NCBI GenBank assembly: GCA_025667525.1
Contig: CM046875.1
Location: 288,442,140 to 288,506,139 of the forward strand
Direction: 5' to 3'
DNA length: 64,000 nt
DNA from: Glebionis coronaria
Taxonomy: Eukaryota > Streptophyta > Magnoliopsida > Asterales > Asteraceae
The position numbers were made by a program, and so were the translations under genes. Position 1 is the first letter of the stretch, and each line of letters begins with the position of its first letter. This document shows, one piece after another, positions 8,863 through 20,864 of this stretch. The notes below the pieces were generated by a model, which was given only the letters and a program-made list of their open reading frames with translations, did not search any database and was not told the DNA's origin.

Positions 8863-10870
8863 TTCGGGGTCGAGTCAGGCTCGTGACTCGGTTAACAAAA
8901 ACAAGCGCTTCTCGGGAGGAAACCCGATTATCTATCTTTTATCTATTTTCTACAATAAGTGTAGGGGGAGCTGTGTAGGTTGTTTGTTTTGTGTGTTGAG
9001 ATTATGTAGGGACATGTGCTTTGATGATCCACTTTTGGTACTTTTGACGAGACCCGTGTTCCCGTGTTTCCCGTGTACCCGGTTCCTTCGATAAGTTTTT
9101 GCTATTGTGATTCATACTTGTATATAAATAACACACGAATAAATGTAATCACTTTAGTTGTCCCTTACTTAGCTCGATGTTAAGCAACGTACTCAATGTC
9201 CTAAGTGTAGGGGAGTTTATTCTTCCACATGCTTAAACATTGAGGACAATGTTTATATTAAGTGTAGGGGGACTTCTATCGAATTTTAGTGGGCTTTTCC
9301 ATGAATTTGACCCCATTTAACCGGAAAATTTAAAAAAAAAATCAACGTTTTTCAAATTTTTGATCTATTTTGGCCTTGTAGTATTTTTTTTATTTTCTTT
9401 TATCATTGCATCGTAATTATATTTTCCATTTCAAGAATAAAGTAAAAAATAAATAAATAAATAAAATGGTTTTAACAAGTTTAGATATCTTTGATATATT
9501 AGGCCCGTCGTGAATATTTTGACTCAACCCGAGTTTACTTATCCAAGTTTACTCTAGCTAGTATCCTTAACCATATGGACCTTAATTGGTTTATTAGGCT
9601 AAGCATCCACGAGTCTCATTCCTTGAGATTTTAAATTGTGGAGAACGAGAGATGATAGAGTTAATTATAAGTTTGGTATTATTTCATTAACTTATGTGAG
9701 TTAGTTATGAGCTTTTTCTCCCATCGCTTGTTAATAAATATATTTGCAATAAATAAGGTTGTACGATTTGAAAATTTACTTAGCTTCTAGCACAAGATCG
9801 TTTAAAAGTTGCTCGGTATTAATTAGATTTCATAGCCAAGGCATAACTTATTGAAGCGGGACGCGAAGATTAGCTTATCCAAAAAGGCCCTAACAAGGCA
9901 TGAGGATACCCGAGTGCAAAAAGGCCCTCACAAGGCATGAGGATTCACTTTTTTTGCTAAAGATCCTAAGATGATGTGAAGATCATTAATCCAAATCAAT
10001 ATGATGGATCAAGACACACGACGAGAAGCAATTACTCCCCTAAAGATCATGGAGAAGTCTATCCAAAAAGACCCTAACAAGGTATGAGGATAAATAGATC
10101 CAAGTCCGAAAAGGAGGCGGATCGTTGTATATCAAAATCCTAAAATAAAGAAGAGGATAAATGAAGAAGTCGTGGTCAACGTTTGAAGCATCTTTCACTC
10201 CTAATAAAGATGTATACCAAAATGAAGAGAAGACCATAATTTCAAGATCGTCTCTCAAGATTTGAAGTTTGAAGTACAAGCCAAATATCGGTCCGACAAA
10301 GGTCTCAAATCGTGAAACGAGTTATGCTAAGATATGAACTTTATGAGGTTTCGAGAAGCAGTTTTAAAAGATTTTGTCCTTTAGCTAACTATTGATTAAA
10401 TCGTCCCACTTTATTTTCGGCCTTAATAAATTATCGAAATAAGTCAAAAATGCATCCTCGTGATCATTCAAGACAAAAATAAAATACAAGAGATACACCG
10501 TAGGAATAAGGGGGTCTAAGTGATTAATTAAACCACATGAGTAAGTGTTAGTTGTGCTAACTTGTAGTTTCAATGATCTCGTTTTTAAGCTTGGTATGGG
10601 GAACGTGAAACTTGAGGGTGATTTATATTCATGACACCAAAGCCCTAATCTAAGTCTTAGATTTCTTTACAAGTTTCTTCCATCAAACAAATTTCCAAGT
10701 TAATAAATGATTATAACTTTTGTCTCCTTTTTAAGTTTTTATCTTTTCGTTGTAGTAGTAGTAGTAATAGTAATAAAGGCCGAGATGGATTAATTATGAG
10801 AAAAATGTAACTTTATGCTTTAAAATAATGCATTGCATGGGGTCATTGTAATGGTCAAGTGTAGGGGATT
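8863..10870 (+). other. 3' non-coding region of the Ty3 element, ending in a polypurine tract
   Basis: No coding frame is evident. The motif GTGTAGGGG recurs (near 8950, 9206, 9263 and 10858). The last copy, GTGTAGGGGATT, lies directly before the 3' LTR and is the likely polypurine tract. Near 9880-10100 the phrase AAAAAGGCCCTAACAAGG recurs in diverged form. Confidence 0.6.
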
Positions 10871-11977
10871 TAATAAGTGTGTAAACACTTATCCTTTTGC
10901 CACTAAAACCAAGGAAAAACAAGACCTAATCATGTGTTTTATATCGTAAATGTCAGAATTACGCGTGGTTTTGTGTTTTTGTGATAAATAGGTACAAATG
11001 ATCAAAAGAAGAGAAAACACGGGATTTCACGGTCAAATGTTGAAGAAAAGTCCAAAAAGAGACGAAGACAAAGTCAAAAGTCCAAAAGAGTGCCAAAGAT
11101 CATGAAAACCGGCAATTCAAACACGGTTTTGAAGAAAAGATCGAGAAAGCCGAAATCGAGCTCGACTTTAGCGTATTTAATCCTTTTGAAGATATTCGAG
11201 CCAAGTGGGTCCCATATTCGGGTTAATGGGCTCAAAAGCCCATTTGGAAGATAAAAGCCCAACAAAGTGAGACTTGTGAAACTTAAAAGCCCAAATTTAA
11301 ATATACAAATGGATTTAAGGGTGAATTGGGCCAAGCCCAAATAACCAAAACATAAATAACGGATGGAATCCTTATTTTATTTGGCTTGGTCAAAAGATAT
11401 TAAACCACAGTCAACACCACTCACCTCACACGCATCCATCTCCCCCACGTGGATAAATTCAACCTTTCATCCCACAAAAATAAAACAACTCCAGTCAACT
11501 CACATTATTTTATTAACTCCAACACCCCATATTTACCCACTGTTCATTTAATAAATTAATTACCCAACCCCATCCCTTTAACCATTCGATACATCCAAGA
11601 AACTCCCATCACCACTTTTCTTTCTCTCTCAAAATAACAGCCACCATTCAAACCCTAAATTTACATCACCAAAAAATTACCAAGTTAATTTTTGGGGGTT
11701 TTCCCCTCAAAGGTTAATTCACACAAATCTAATTAAATCCCCCCAATTTTCGGGGAAGAACACCAAGGGTGGTCCTCAATCCAAATCCGACGTGGCCAAA
11801 TTCCCTCTTTTGATTGGTGGAAACACCACATCTCACCAATTCCTCCAATCATAACTCACCAGGCTGGCAATCCATGTGAAGCGTGAGATTTTCATCCGTT
11901 TGATCAAAAGAGAAGAAAGAGAAGATGAATCAATGGCTAGGATCGAAGACCTTGGGCACCAAGTTTAGGGTTTTCTC

Positions 11978-11985
11978 TATAAAAA
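11978..11985 (+). promoter_or_regulatory. TATA box in the Ty3 LTR
   Basis: CTCTATAAAAACC lies about 1.1 kb into the LTR. The solo LTR at 22586-26329 has its TATA box at nearly the same distance from its start. Confidence 0.5.
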
Positions 11986-12994
11986 CCCCCATCCAAGATG
12001 TAATCAGGAGTCCATTTTTTTTTCTTTTTATTTACTGTTTTTTTAGGAGTAGATTAAATTAGTTTTAATTTCCTGAAAATTAGATTAGGTTTATTGTATT
12101 TTTTATTTTCAGCAATTGTAATTTTTTTTATAACTAATGAAAAGTTGATTTAATTCATTTCGTCTCCAATTTAAATTTTTGTTTCTGTTAATCTTTAATC
12201 CTGTTTTTTTTTTATTTACTGTTCACCGTTTGATTGTTATAAAAAAAAAAGTGGAAAAGTAATTTCCCCTACTGGGAAATTATTATAGCTACTGTTCGAA
12301 GTTCTTGGTTCGATTGGTTCATTGGGTTCGGAGTCGATGATGATGTTTGGGTGAAAGACGGAGGTGTTCGATTCGACTAGACGGCTCAGCGCCTCGTCTA
12401 CGGCTCAAAGGTTTGGTCAACTAGGTTCTCATCTCTTTTCTTTTTTTAAGTTTTGGTTAAATTTAGTTTGCTTATTAGTTTGGTTAATCTGTTTGGATAT
12501 TGCTTATTAGTTTTAGTTAAATTTTTTTACTGTTACTTTTCAAGGCTTTTGTTCGAGTATGTTTGGATTTTCTTATTAGTTTCAGTTTCGCTTAATTTTT
12601 CTATTTAAGTTTAGGAAGTATTTTTATCTGCTTATATCTGCATATTTGGCTTAATTGTTTCTGCTTTTTGGTTCGTAGGATAGCGTAGGATCTGCTTATT
12701 TGGTTTAGATAGTTTTGTTTGGTTAAGTTTGCTTATAGATTTTAGTATGCTTATCTATTTCAGCTTATTTTCATCATAGCCATTTAGATTATCTGTTTTT
12801 TTTCATTGCTTATTTGTCTCGGTCTTCATGTTTATTTAGTTTCTAATATTGGATTATTATTTCTGCTTATTTGATATTCTGATATTACTGCCTTTTTAGC
12901 TTATTTTATGATTGCTGTGTAAAAATAACTAACAGATACCATCTATCTGTCTGAGTTTTATTTGTCCAAAAATTTTAATAGCAAAAAAAAATAG

Positions 12995-13068
12995 GGACTG
13001 CTGGGGATCGAACCCCCAGACCCCTCGCATACAAGACCAACAACCCAACCAACTCAGCCAGACTGCCT
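12995..13068 (-). other. tRNA-like sequence with A and B boxes inside the LTR
   Basis: The minus strand reads GGCAGTCTGGCTGAGTTGG, then about 35 nt, then GGGGTTCGATCCCCAGCAG. The A box (TGGCTGAGTTGG) and B box (GGTTCGATCCC) fit the RNA polymerase III internal promoter. Stem pairing in the acceptor and D arms is poor, so this is a tRNA-derived sequence and not a working tRNA gene. Confidence 0.55.
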
Positions 13069-13717
13069 TTTATGTTTTGTTACGCTTAGTCAAATTAATA
13101 TAGGTCTTTTTCTTTGCAGTTTTTATTAATTAGTTTTAAAATATAAGTTTTTAGTTTTAATTAAAATTTGTTTAGAAAGTTTAAATTCAATTTTCTTTAA
13201 TCAGTTTTTATTCAGTTCTTTTAAAAAAATATATAAAAAGATAAAAAATATTTTTATTTACTTTTAAAATTTTAAATTAGTTTTCATTTTATTTTGGTTA
13301 TTTAAAAAATGTTTTTATTTAAAAGTCTTAAGTTTAATATTAATTAGTTTTCAATTTAGATATAAAGTTTTATTTTTAAAAATAGTCTTTTTACATTAGT
13401 TCAAGTTTTATTTAAAAAATAGATTTCAATTAAAGTTTTTAGTTTAATTAGATTTTAATAATTTTTATTTAAAGTGTTTATAAAATTAAGTTTTTCATTA
13501 GTTTACATTTTTATTAAAATTAGATTTGCTTTTAATTAGTTTCAAAATAGATTTTATTAGATCAAATAGTTTTATTATTAAATAGTTTTTAGTTTAAAAT
13601 TCCAAAAGTTTCATTTACCAAAAACAAAGTTAAGTCGAAATGATAATTGGAAATCAATTCGAGTCGAGTCGAGGAACGATAATAGATATAAAATAGGATT
13701 GCAAAAACCTAGTATCA

Positions 13718-15113
13718 AGATCTCTCTGCCGTGTGAAATTTTTTGACTAACTTTCTGCTTTATGCGGCGCTGCCAAGATTGGATCATGTATATGGTTGAA
13801 GGCTTGTCCTTTTGAGAGTCCTTCTTATCGTACTTTTTGTTATCCTTCCCATCCTTCCAATCCTTGACCAAATATTTGAGTTTGCCTGATTTGATCAGTG
13901 ACTCAATGTGCTTCTTGAGCTGGATACACTCCTCCGTGTCGTGGCCCTTGTCAATGTGGAATTCGCAGAAGCGATTTCCCTATTATACTTCTTTCGCTGA
14001 GTATAATTGTTTTTGAACGGAGTGCGCAGCTCGCCGAAGCTATCGATGCTTCGGGAATGGAGCCTTTCAAACCAATCACGGGCATTGCCAATCAAGGTCG
14101 AGTTGAACATATGGCACTATATAGGCATCGGCCATCATTCAATTTTCGCCTGTGTATCAAATATCTTTAGGTGATCATCAGGATCACCAGACCCATCATA
14201 GGTTTTAACACATGCCAAGTAGTTCCGTATGCGGAGAGTGAAGGCATCTTCTCGGTCGTCGCACCATGGACGAGAGAGGTACTCCTCCTCATTCCGATAG
14301 TTGGCATCATCATAGTATCCCTCATCGTCCGATGGTGGCGAGGGGTATACATAGGTCAGCGACGCTTGGGAGGATGGTCATCTGAATCCGACCCCGAAGG
14401 ACCGGGAGGAGGAGGTGGTGCCCCGCTCCTCGGCTGGTGACCACTTCTGTGAGAAGAGCTAGGAGCTTTCTTCCCCCCATTCACCCTATCCTACACGCTG
14501 GTGTGGCGATTGTTCTCGGTTGTTTCCATCACCGGGCGTTCGGTAGAGCCGTCGGACCTATCCCTTCCTCACAGGATTGTAGTAATTCCTGCATAACGTC
14601 ATCCCCTATGCGCTCGAACATATTCCGAGGTTGAGGGTTTTCCTCAAGGGGAGTTCGTTCCTGCGGGCGCGCACTCCTCCTCCTCTTTTGAATTTGAGGA
14701 GAGGTGCCAGACGCGGTCCTGCCAAAGTTGAGCCTAGATTGGAGGTTCCTTCATAGGTTTAACCTTGACGTGATACCCGGGACGATCCTGTTAAAGTTCT
14801 GTGTGAGAACACGGGCGAGGTCTTCGTCACCAAGTGGTTCCACTTCTAATTCTGTCTCGATTGATGGCCTATGTGGCTCCTTATTAGGGGCCTTTGGCGC
14901 ACTCCCCGGATCAGGATTATCCATGGTAATGGTTGGTGGTGGGGTATTGTTGGACGTGCCTTCCCCACCAAAAGGCTGAAAAACGTTTCGGTTGTTCGGT
15001 CCGCCTGTTTGGCTACCAGGGGACTGGGTGGAGATGAGTATCCCATCCCCCGTGGACTTCCAATTTGCAGGATTCGTGTTCCTGGGATTCCCTTGCGGAT
15101 GTCCCTTCATCAT
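13718..15113 (-). pseudogene. Ty3 Gag polyprotein, degraded
   Basis: Reading the minus strand through frame changes gives a Gag order: an N-terminal low-complexity part (from ATG near 15113), then RNYLACVKTYDGSGDPDDHL, CHMFNSTLIGNARDWFERL and KNNYTQRKK. After an apparent deletion of most of the capsid it continues FCEFHIDKGHDTEECIQLKK and HIESLIKSGKL. This is the retrotransposon Gag pattern with a CxF/H-type nucleocapsid motif. Stops and frame shifts occur, for example near 14120 and 13975. Not functional as it stands. Confidence 0.8.
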
Positions 15114-15154
15114 TAAAAGAGATCGTTGATTGAGATTCTAGCTTAGTGTTTGGG

Positions 15155-15174
15155 TCCCATAGATGGCGCCAACT
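15155..15174 (-). other. Primer binding site region, TGGCGCC type
   Basis: Just inside the LTR the minus strand reads AGTTGGCGCCATCTATGGG, a form common at the start of many plant Ty3 elements. Confidence 0.6.
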
Positions 15175-15757
15175 TGTTGATACGAAAGTTGGATGATCCT
15201 TGCTAGACCCAAATTAGGCTTAATTCGGGTAGGCTGGGCTCCGGCTCTTGCACCAAGTGAATAACTTGCTGAGATCCTGCACACTAAAGCAACACGCGTT
15301 AGACTTACCGTGGGAACGTATCCTACGATTAGACTCCAGCGTGAGAGTAAGTAATCGGCTAGGGTTAAAAATTGGTTGTGAGTTGAGAATATGGAGAATG
15401 TAATACCTTGGTGGAACCTTTGGCGGTTCCTTATATAGGCAGTGAAACCCTAATGGGCTCACTGTTACTTCGGCCCCAAGCATAAGATAATCACCATAAT
15501 TAGCTTGATTGTTATCTTTTAATTATGGTTAGTGTATATCCTATACTTGAAGGTAAATCCCAATCCTAATAAGATTGTGATTTTGTCTAACCCTGTCCCT
15601 GCTGTGCCAGGCCGTGGGTCGCACACACTTTACGCGGCCACTGTTCATTCAAGCCCATAAGCTTAACTGACATTAATCCAACCCCTTCGTGATGGGCCGG
15701 ATGCGGGTAGTACCCGTGGGCCGGGTTCATGACCCGGTTGGGGACTATACGTCATCA
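15175..15757 (-). repeat. 5' LTR of the minus-strand Ty3 element
   Basis: It starts TGTTGATACG on the plus strand and probably ends GTCATCA at 15757. A TATATAAGG box on the minus strand at about 15430-15438 sits about 320 bp into it. The right end has no partner LTR in the window to confirm it. Confidence 0.6.
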
Positions 15758-15955
15758 TAAGCCGAGACATATAATCTTATATAAGCCAAGACATATAAGC
15801 TCATATAAGCCCATAAACTTATATAAGCCGAGACATATAAGCTCATATAAGCCAAGTCATATAAGCCCATAAACTTATATAAGCCGAGACAAATAACCCA
15901 TATAAGCTCATATAAGCCGCGACATATAATCCCACATATAAGCCTTAAATTAATA
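15758..15955. repeat. Short tandem repeat, unit ATATAAGCC with variants
   Basis: About ten copies of ACATATAAGCTCATATAAGCC-like text in units near 18-22 bp. Confidence 0.75.
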
Positions 15956-16261
15956 ATCCCCCGAGCCTAATTAACTAATTTGGAATGTTAGTTGTAATAG
16001 TAATATTACTAGTGATATAAACAAGCCCATTAGGCCCAATAAAACCAAACCGAGACCCTATTGGGACAACTAAGCCCAATCCCATTTTGGGAGACTTTTC
16101 GGGCCATCTTTGCTATTTGGTGAAAGTTATAAGTAAAAAACATAAATATATAAAACATATACATACATTTCGTGACTTTAATGAAGTTCGAGGACCAAAA
16201 TTTCCATTTTTGAAAATATAGGGTGCGTTTGTGTATAAACCGTAAACTAACCAAAACATAA

Positions 16262-16560
16262 GGACTAAATGTGCCACTTTGGAAACTTAATACAAGCCCT
16301 AGCCTTTTTATTAAATATTTCGAGACTTAAGAGGCTAAAGGTGTCACTTTGGAAACTTAATACAAGCCCTAGAAACCTTATTATATGTTTTCGAGACTTA
16401 AGGGGCTAAATGTGTCATTTTGGAAACTTAATACAAGCCCTAGAAACATTAATATATATTTTCGAGTTATGAGGGACTAGTTATGTCATTATCCAAACTT
16501 AAATCGATCCCTAACTCCTATTTTAAATACGTTCGAGACTTGAGGGGGGTGCTTTGCCAA
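16262..16560. repeat. Tandem array, unit about 84 bp
   Basis: Three clear units and one diverged unit share TTTGGAAACTTAATACAAGC, then CCTAGAAAC, then TTCGAGACTTAAGGGGCTAA. Confidence 0.8.
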
Positions 16561-18361
16561 TTCATAAAGTTAAACCGAGCCCTAGGGACTCGGTTTGTAA
16601 TTAATTCGAAAATAGGAAACCCTAGGGACCAAACCTGCTATATAATGAAAGTATTGTGAGCCCTAGGGGCGTGTTTTGGAAATAAAACTAACGAACGAGG
16701 ACTAACGAGGTGAAATATTTAACGAACTAAACTTGAAGGGTTATTTTGAAAGTTATTATATTACGAGGACTTACTAGTAATTTTAATTTAATTAAAAGTA
16801 TTAATAAATTATTTAATTAATAAATTAAACTAAATCATTTTGGTAATTAAATAAATTATTAAGATTTATTTACGAAACTTTATAAACAGTCAAATCTTAT
16901 TATATATGTTAGATCCTTAAGAAAATTAAATGGAATATATTTATTTCTTACAATTATTTAAATTAAATAAAAATCTATTCATTTAATTTATTACCCCTTT
17001 TATTAGACAATCTATATATATTTTTAGAAACTAAAAATATATTATTTACAGCTCACTATAAGTGTAAACATTTAAAACATTGTAACGATTTATTAATTCG
17101 TGATCATGCATTGTCATCAGTTACATTTATCATGCATTATTATTTTGCATTTACTGAGTCATCTAAATTAATTAGATAATTTCATCACTTCATGATCATA
17201 CTGTGCCAATTTATTCAGTGACATCATCACTACATCATTACCACTGAGGTGGGTTCATGGCCCCATCTTTACTGTATTTATAACTAGGGGAGAAAACATA
17301 CTTAACTTCTCATATGCAAACATGCACGGGTAACATCAACATATAACAACTTATTGCCTATTGTTTGCCCCATTCCCGTGGACTATAATAGTTAGTAGTG
17401 TAGCGTGAAATGTTATGAATAGATCTATTCGGGTATTGACAACACCCGGCCTGCGCGACTTGCTATCACGAAATGCTTAGGTCAAGCAACAGGTTTATTT
17501 CATTGTCGGATTGAGGGAAACAACATCAGGATAGACCCAATGGGCGTACTGAGCATCATTTCTAGCTTCTATTACAGGGCAAATAGAACTTCTATAGTAT
17601 TGGCTGTGATTGTCCTACTATGATCGTGGTGTTTAGCATATCAATACTTTTTGTAGAAACTAGAAGGGGGGGTTGAATAGTTTCTTATATTTACTTGTTA
17701 AAATGTGGTTTCCAAAAATCCTTTTTCAAAAACTTAGGCTTGAGGAAATATGTGAAATCTTCTTATGCACAATATGAGCAATGATAGTGTAACTAAACTA
17801 ATACTAACAAAAATATATCCACAAAGAATAATGAATGATAGTGTAACTAATCTAGTACTAACACATGTATATGCATAAAGAATAAAGAATGTAAAGAGTT
17901 AAGGGTAAAGAAAGATCAAACCGAACACCAAGGATTTATAGTGGTTCGGCAACGAAGCTCACTCCTCGTTCCTACTCCACTCCTCGAGTACTCCTTACTC
18001 GAGATTTCACTACACAACAAGCTCCTTATGGTGGAGAAAACCGTACACGTCGCTTAACCAATTTCCGACTCTAAGCTAAAAGTCGAGCCCTAATCATAGC
18101 TAGGACCAATCTACACAACTATACTTAGTACATACACAACTTCCAAATAGACACAACTACTTAGATCTTCACAACTATGACACAACTACAAGTGTATAAA
18201 ATTAGATCTTCAATGGATCTTTGGTGGTGGACTCAACACTTCACTAGGATAGTGTTCTTCTCTTTGCACTTGGAGAGGAAGGGATGGAAGAACAAGATTC
18301 ACTTCTTAAACAAGTAATAATCAAACAAATGATCAAAGATTTGAGTGATTAAAGAAGGGGT

Positions 18362-18366
<5 letters not shown>

Positions 18367-18452
<86 letters not shown>
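18367..18452. repeat. (TA)n microsatellite
   Basis: Uninterrupted TA repeat at the left edge of the extra block in the 3' LTR. Confidence 0.98.
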
Positions 18453-18456
<4 letters not shown>

Positions 18457-18847
18457 GTCATCCCTGTATAAACCGTGTATAAAAAGATATATAGTAAAAC
18501 ATGTGTATAAAAAGACGTATATTAAGATTCTTCTTTTATTAGATTTGGTTCTTCGACTTTGTTAAACTTCCGTCTTTGGTCTTTATCTTCAATAAATCTT
18601 TAGAATAGGCCTTTGACTTCCGTTCTTTTTGCACTTTTGATCTGTTGACTTTGTCTTTCGTCTTTCATCAGTTTAGTTAGTTACTATGTGTTTTGATGTG
18701 ATGAACTGTTGATTATTAGATCGATTAAGTTCAATTTCGTAATCATCGTACTAATTTACTACTCATTTTCATCAGTTTAGTTATCACGATTATCAGATAA
18801 AGCGACTTAAATAATAAGCAAAAGCGAATTAAATAAACTCAATAGGC
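18368..18847. other. 480-bp block present in one LTR only
   Basis: The partner LTR passes directly from TTTGAAT to CTAGAAATAAATG. Here 480 bp intervene: TA repeats, then AT-rich sequence with CATCAGTTTAGTTA repeated near 18668 and 18769. I see no clear terminal repeats or target duplication, so insertion here and deletion in the other LTR are both possible. Confidence 0.7.
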
Positions 18848-18897
18848 CTGGAAATAAATGTGCAAAAGAGGTGAGGTGAAAAGCTGAGAATGGTCCA

Positions 18898-18907
18898 CTA
18901 TTTATAG
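18898..18907 (-). promoter_or_regulatory. TATA box of the copia 3' LTR
   Basis: Minus strand CTATAAATAG. Confidence 0.6.
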
Positions 18908-18936
18908 GACAAAGGATCCAACGGCTAAATCTGCCC

Positions 18937-18962
18937 GCGGTACCTTATCGATAAGGTACCGC
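18937..18962. promoter_or_regulatory. 26-bp perfect palindrome upstream of the LTR TATA box
   Basis: Half-site GCGGTACCTTATC followed by its exact complement. It lies about 30 bp upstream of the minus-strand TATA box. The centre CTTATCGATAAG contains two GATAAG (I-box-like) cores back to back. Regulatory role is inferred. Confidence 0.55.
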
Positions 18963-19383
18963 CTAGGCCCTAAGGTACCGCCGGACTAGACTCCGCTCCT
19001 TTTTGTCCTTTAGTGGTGGAGGTCTTATCTGGGTATAAAAATATCCTGAAAGGATATTCTTAACCAAATAAGAATATGCCATTTTCAAATTTCAAATAAT
19101 TAATTTAATAAAACATTTTCTTAAAAATAAAGTTTAATAAAAAAACTTGTCACATTTAATAAAAAGTGAGTTTTAAGAAAAGATTAAATCACTTGATCAC
19201 TTGATTAAGGTTAGTACTTGTTTATCCATACCTTAAGTGAAAATGGGTAAAATGAAAAATACTTGAACTCAAGAATTTGTTTTTCGTTGTTTTCGTAAAT
19301 GCTTGTTTTTACATATTGTCGTAATCAAAACTAAGCGAGACCGAAAAATGCAAATAACGTTTTTAGTCATTATTGCATTAACA

Positions 19384-19400
19384 ATCTCCCCCTTTTTTAT
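19384..19400 (-). other. Polypurine tract of the copia element
   Basis: Minus strand AAAAAGGGGGAGAT directly before the LTR. Confidence 0.85.
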
Positions 19401-19826
19401 TCCGACAATACATAAACTCAATCACACAAAAACAAGATTTTCGAAGATGAGTTTATTCATTTCTCCCCCTTTGTCGAAGCAAAAAGGTTGCGTAAGCCGG
19501 TGTTGAAGAAACAGACTTTGCAAAGACTCCCCCTTGGTGCTTACTCCCCCTAGCTTAGGGCACCGAGGAATCGAGATATGGTGACAAGCTACATAGAAGG
19601 GTTAGTTGAACAAAAGAAACAACCAACAATATATAGCAATAGGTCACACAAAAAAAATTAAAAGAGAAGAAAACACAAAGACAAAGATCCAAGATAGGTT
19701 ACTAAAAGAACATCATACAAAGAAGTATGGAAAAAGAAACAAGCCAAAAGCATAAATCTAATCCTAGTTATTCTAGAATTCTAAGATTTGCTTGAATTTG
19801 GTGTCTTGTGGATAAGCAACCAATGC

Positions 19827-20180
19827 TTATATGAAAGACAAGGTAATAGCGGAGGGTGGTGGTGGTGGCTTGTTGGAGATCTCATAATCAAAGTGAAGAG
19901 GAGGCTTGATTAAGAGACTCTTGATGTAGCTCAACTCCTCATAGATGTGTGCCATAGCAAGATGTTGATATTGACAACAATGACAATATGTTCCATGGTG
20001 CATGACATTATCATGAGAAGGAGGAAGAACACTAAAGGGTGGTGGTGGAAGAAAAGATGTTCCACAATCAACATTCTTGGTAGGAGAAATGTGATTAAGA
20101 GTGTTCTTGGGTGGGTTTGGATTGAAAGCAATTAGAGAAAATGGAGGAGATTCAAGGCTTTCATTGGGAGAATAAGACAT
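19827..20180 (-). CDS. Short Pro/His-rich ORF after pol (117 aa), unknown
   Basis: The true ATG is at 20180 (MSYSPNESLESPPF). The protein is Pro-rich at both ends (FLPPPPFSVLPPS and KPPPPPSA) with a His/Cys patch HHGTYCHCCQYQH in the middle. No transmembrane segment or coiled coil that would support an envelope role is visible. It lies between pol and the polypurine tract. I do not recognise a family; it may be a remnant or a chance frame. Confidence 0.35.
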   Translation of the reverse strand: MSYSPNESLESPPFSLIAFNPNPPKNTLNHISPTKNVDCGTSFLPPPPFSVLPPSHDNVMHHGTYCHCCQYQHLAMAHIYEELSYIKSLLIKPPLHFDYEISNKPPPPPSAITLSFI

Positions 20181-20358
20181 TTTGGATGTGAAGTAATGCA
20201 AAATGCTTATGGTTTAAATAGGGAAGGCTTAGGTTATTTTTTGGGGTGGTCAAAGGGTTTGAAACAAAGATTCTCAAAAATGTTGGAGCAAATCTGGAGT
20301 TTCAGACAAAAACCCGAAAAAGGAAGGCCACTGTAGGCGGTTCCTTATCTAGGGTGGT

Positions 20359-20380
20359 GGTACCTTATCAATAAGGTACC
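20359..20380. repeat. GGTACCTTAT...ATAAGGTACC inverted repeat
   Basis: 22 bp with a two-base spacer. It is flanked by GCGGTTCC and GGAACCGCC variants, the same motif family as the LTR palindrome. Confidence 0.75.
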
Positions 20381-20864
20381 GCGGTTCACATATGGAACCG
20401 CCTGCAGAAGCAGGGTTTGGTGTTTGGAGGAAGATTTTTCAGCAAATCTTATTTTTCTAGTCTAACTTATTATAGGGATATGCTTAAAAGCAAAGATAGA
20501 CAAAGAAAACATATGCAAACTTACCAAATAGAGATTTGACCAAAATACATGGATTAAATAATCAATGTAGGAGGTGTGTAAGACAAGACCTTAAGTCATG
20601 ACACAATGATCCTCCATGATTCAATCTTGTTCTTGCTATTTTTTGAGAGAATCATACATATGAATTATGTAAGCTCTAAATTAATAGCGAGAATCTATGA
20701 AAAATCGTTTTTAGATTGAATTAACAATGTCAAACGAATTTCTCAACCATTTTCGAAAGAGACTTTGAGAGTTTTGAAAAGGAGAGAGAGAAGATTTTTC
20801 AAAAGGAGTTTAAAAGACTCAAGGACTCAAAGAGGTAAAAGAAAACACACAAGAAGAAAAGGAT

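Larger units (their letters stand above)
1..13717 (+). mobile_element. Ty3-type LTR retrotransposon, right-hand part
   Basis: The window opens inside the 3' end of a Pol reading frame that ends at 8862, followed by a non-coding stretch, a purine-rich tract and a long 3' LTR (10871-13717). The 5' part lies left of the window. The element is split by the copia-like insertion at 267-8809. The Pol tail motif (SSGTEDK then IFDPGI) resembles C-terminal tails of Ty3 Pol proteins common in Asteraceae, by memory. The long LTR suggests the Tat/Athila side of Ty3, but no reverse transcriptase is visible here to confirm the lineage. Confidence 0.75.
10871..13717 (+). repeat. 3' LTR of the Ty3 element (about 2.85 kb)
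   Basis: It starts at an inverted repeat AAGTGTGTAAACACTT after the polypurine tract and ends AAAACCTAGTATCA. Start and end match in style the solo LTR at 26606-28670 (GTGTGTAAACACCC and AACCTAGTTATCA), so the two are relatives. The first base pair reads TA, not TG, probably a mutation. The 5' LTR is outside the window, so the boundary rests on the match and the polypurine tract. Confidence 0.75.
13718..15757 (-). mobile_element. Minus-strand Ty3 element: 5' LTR and degraded gag
   Basis: From right to left it has an LTR (15175-15757), a primer-binding-like TTGGCGCCATCTATGGG, and a broken gag. It is cut on the left by the long LTR ending at 13717, so its pol and 3' LTR are missing from the window. 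The right LTR boundary (CATCA) is a judgement from the TG start on the minus strand and the TATA distance. Confidence 0.7.
15758..17651 (+). mobile_element. Left part of a chromovirus-type (Tekay-like) LTR
   Basis: Non-coding sequence with tandem repeats typical of long chromovirus LTRs, interrupted at 17651 by the copia element and resuming at 33128. The continuation ends GGTGTTACA at 33441, the same terminus as the LTR ending at 62761. Its left end is not identifiable in the window. The family call is inferred from the terminus and general layout. Confidence 0.5.
17652..19383 (-). repeat. 3' LTR of the copia element, with a 480-bp extra block
   Basis: Same sequence as 31850-33122 apart from scattered substitutions and an extra block at 18368-18847 containing (TA)n. 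Length is 1732 bp against 1273 bp. Confidence 0.95.
19401..20864 (-). other. Post-pol region of the copia element
   Basis: Mostly non-coding. It holds one short ORF (19827-20180), CTCCCCC tracts near 19385, 19461, 19527 and 19543, and a GGTACC-type inverted repeat (20359-20380) related to the LTR palindrome. SIRE elements can carry an envelope-like ORF here, but none is recognisable. Confidence 0.6.

Noticed and set aside
12995..13068. A genuine tRNA gene
   Set aside because: A and B boxes fit, but acceptor and D-arm pairing fails.
14171..14979. Plus-strand frames across the Ty3 gag
   Set aside because: The minus strand carries a recognisable Gag order; these are shadows.
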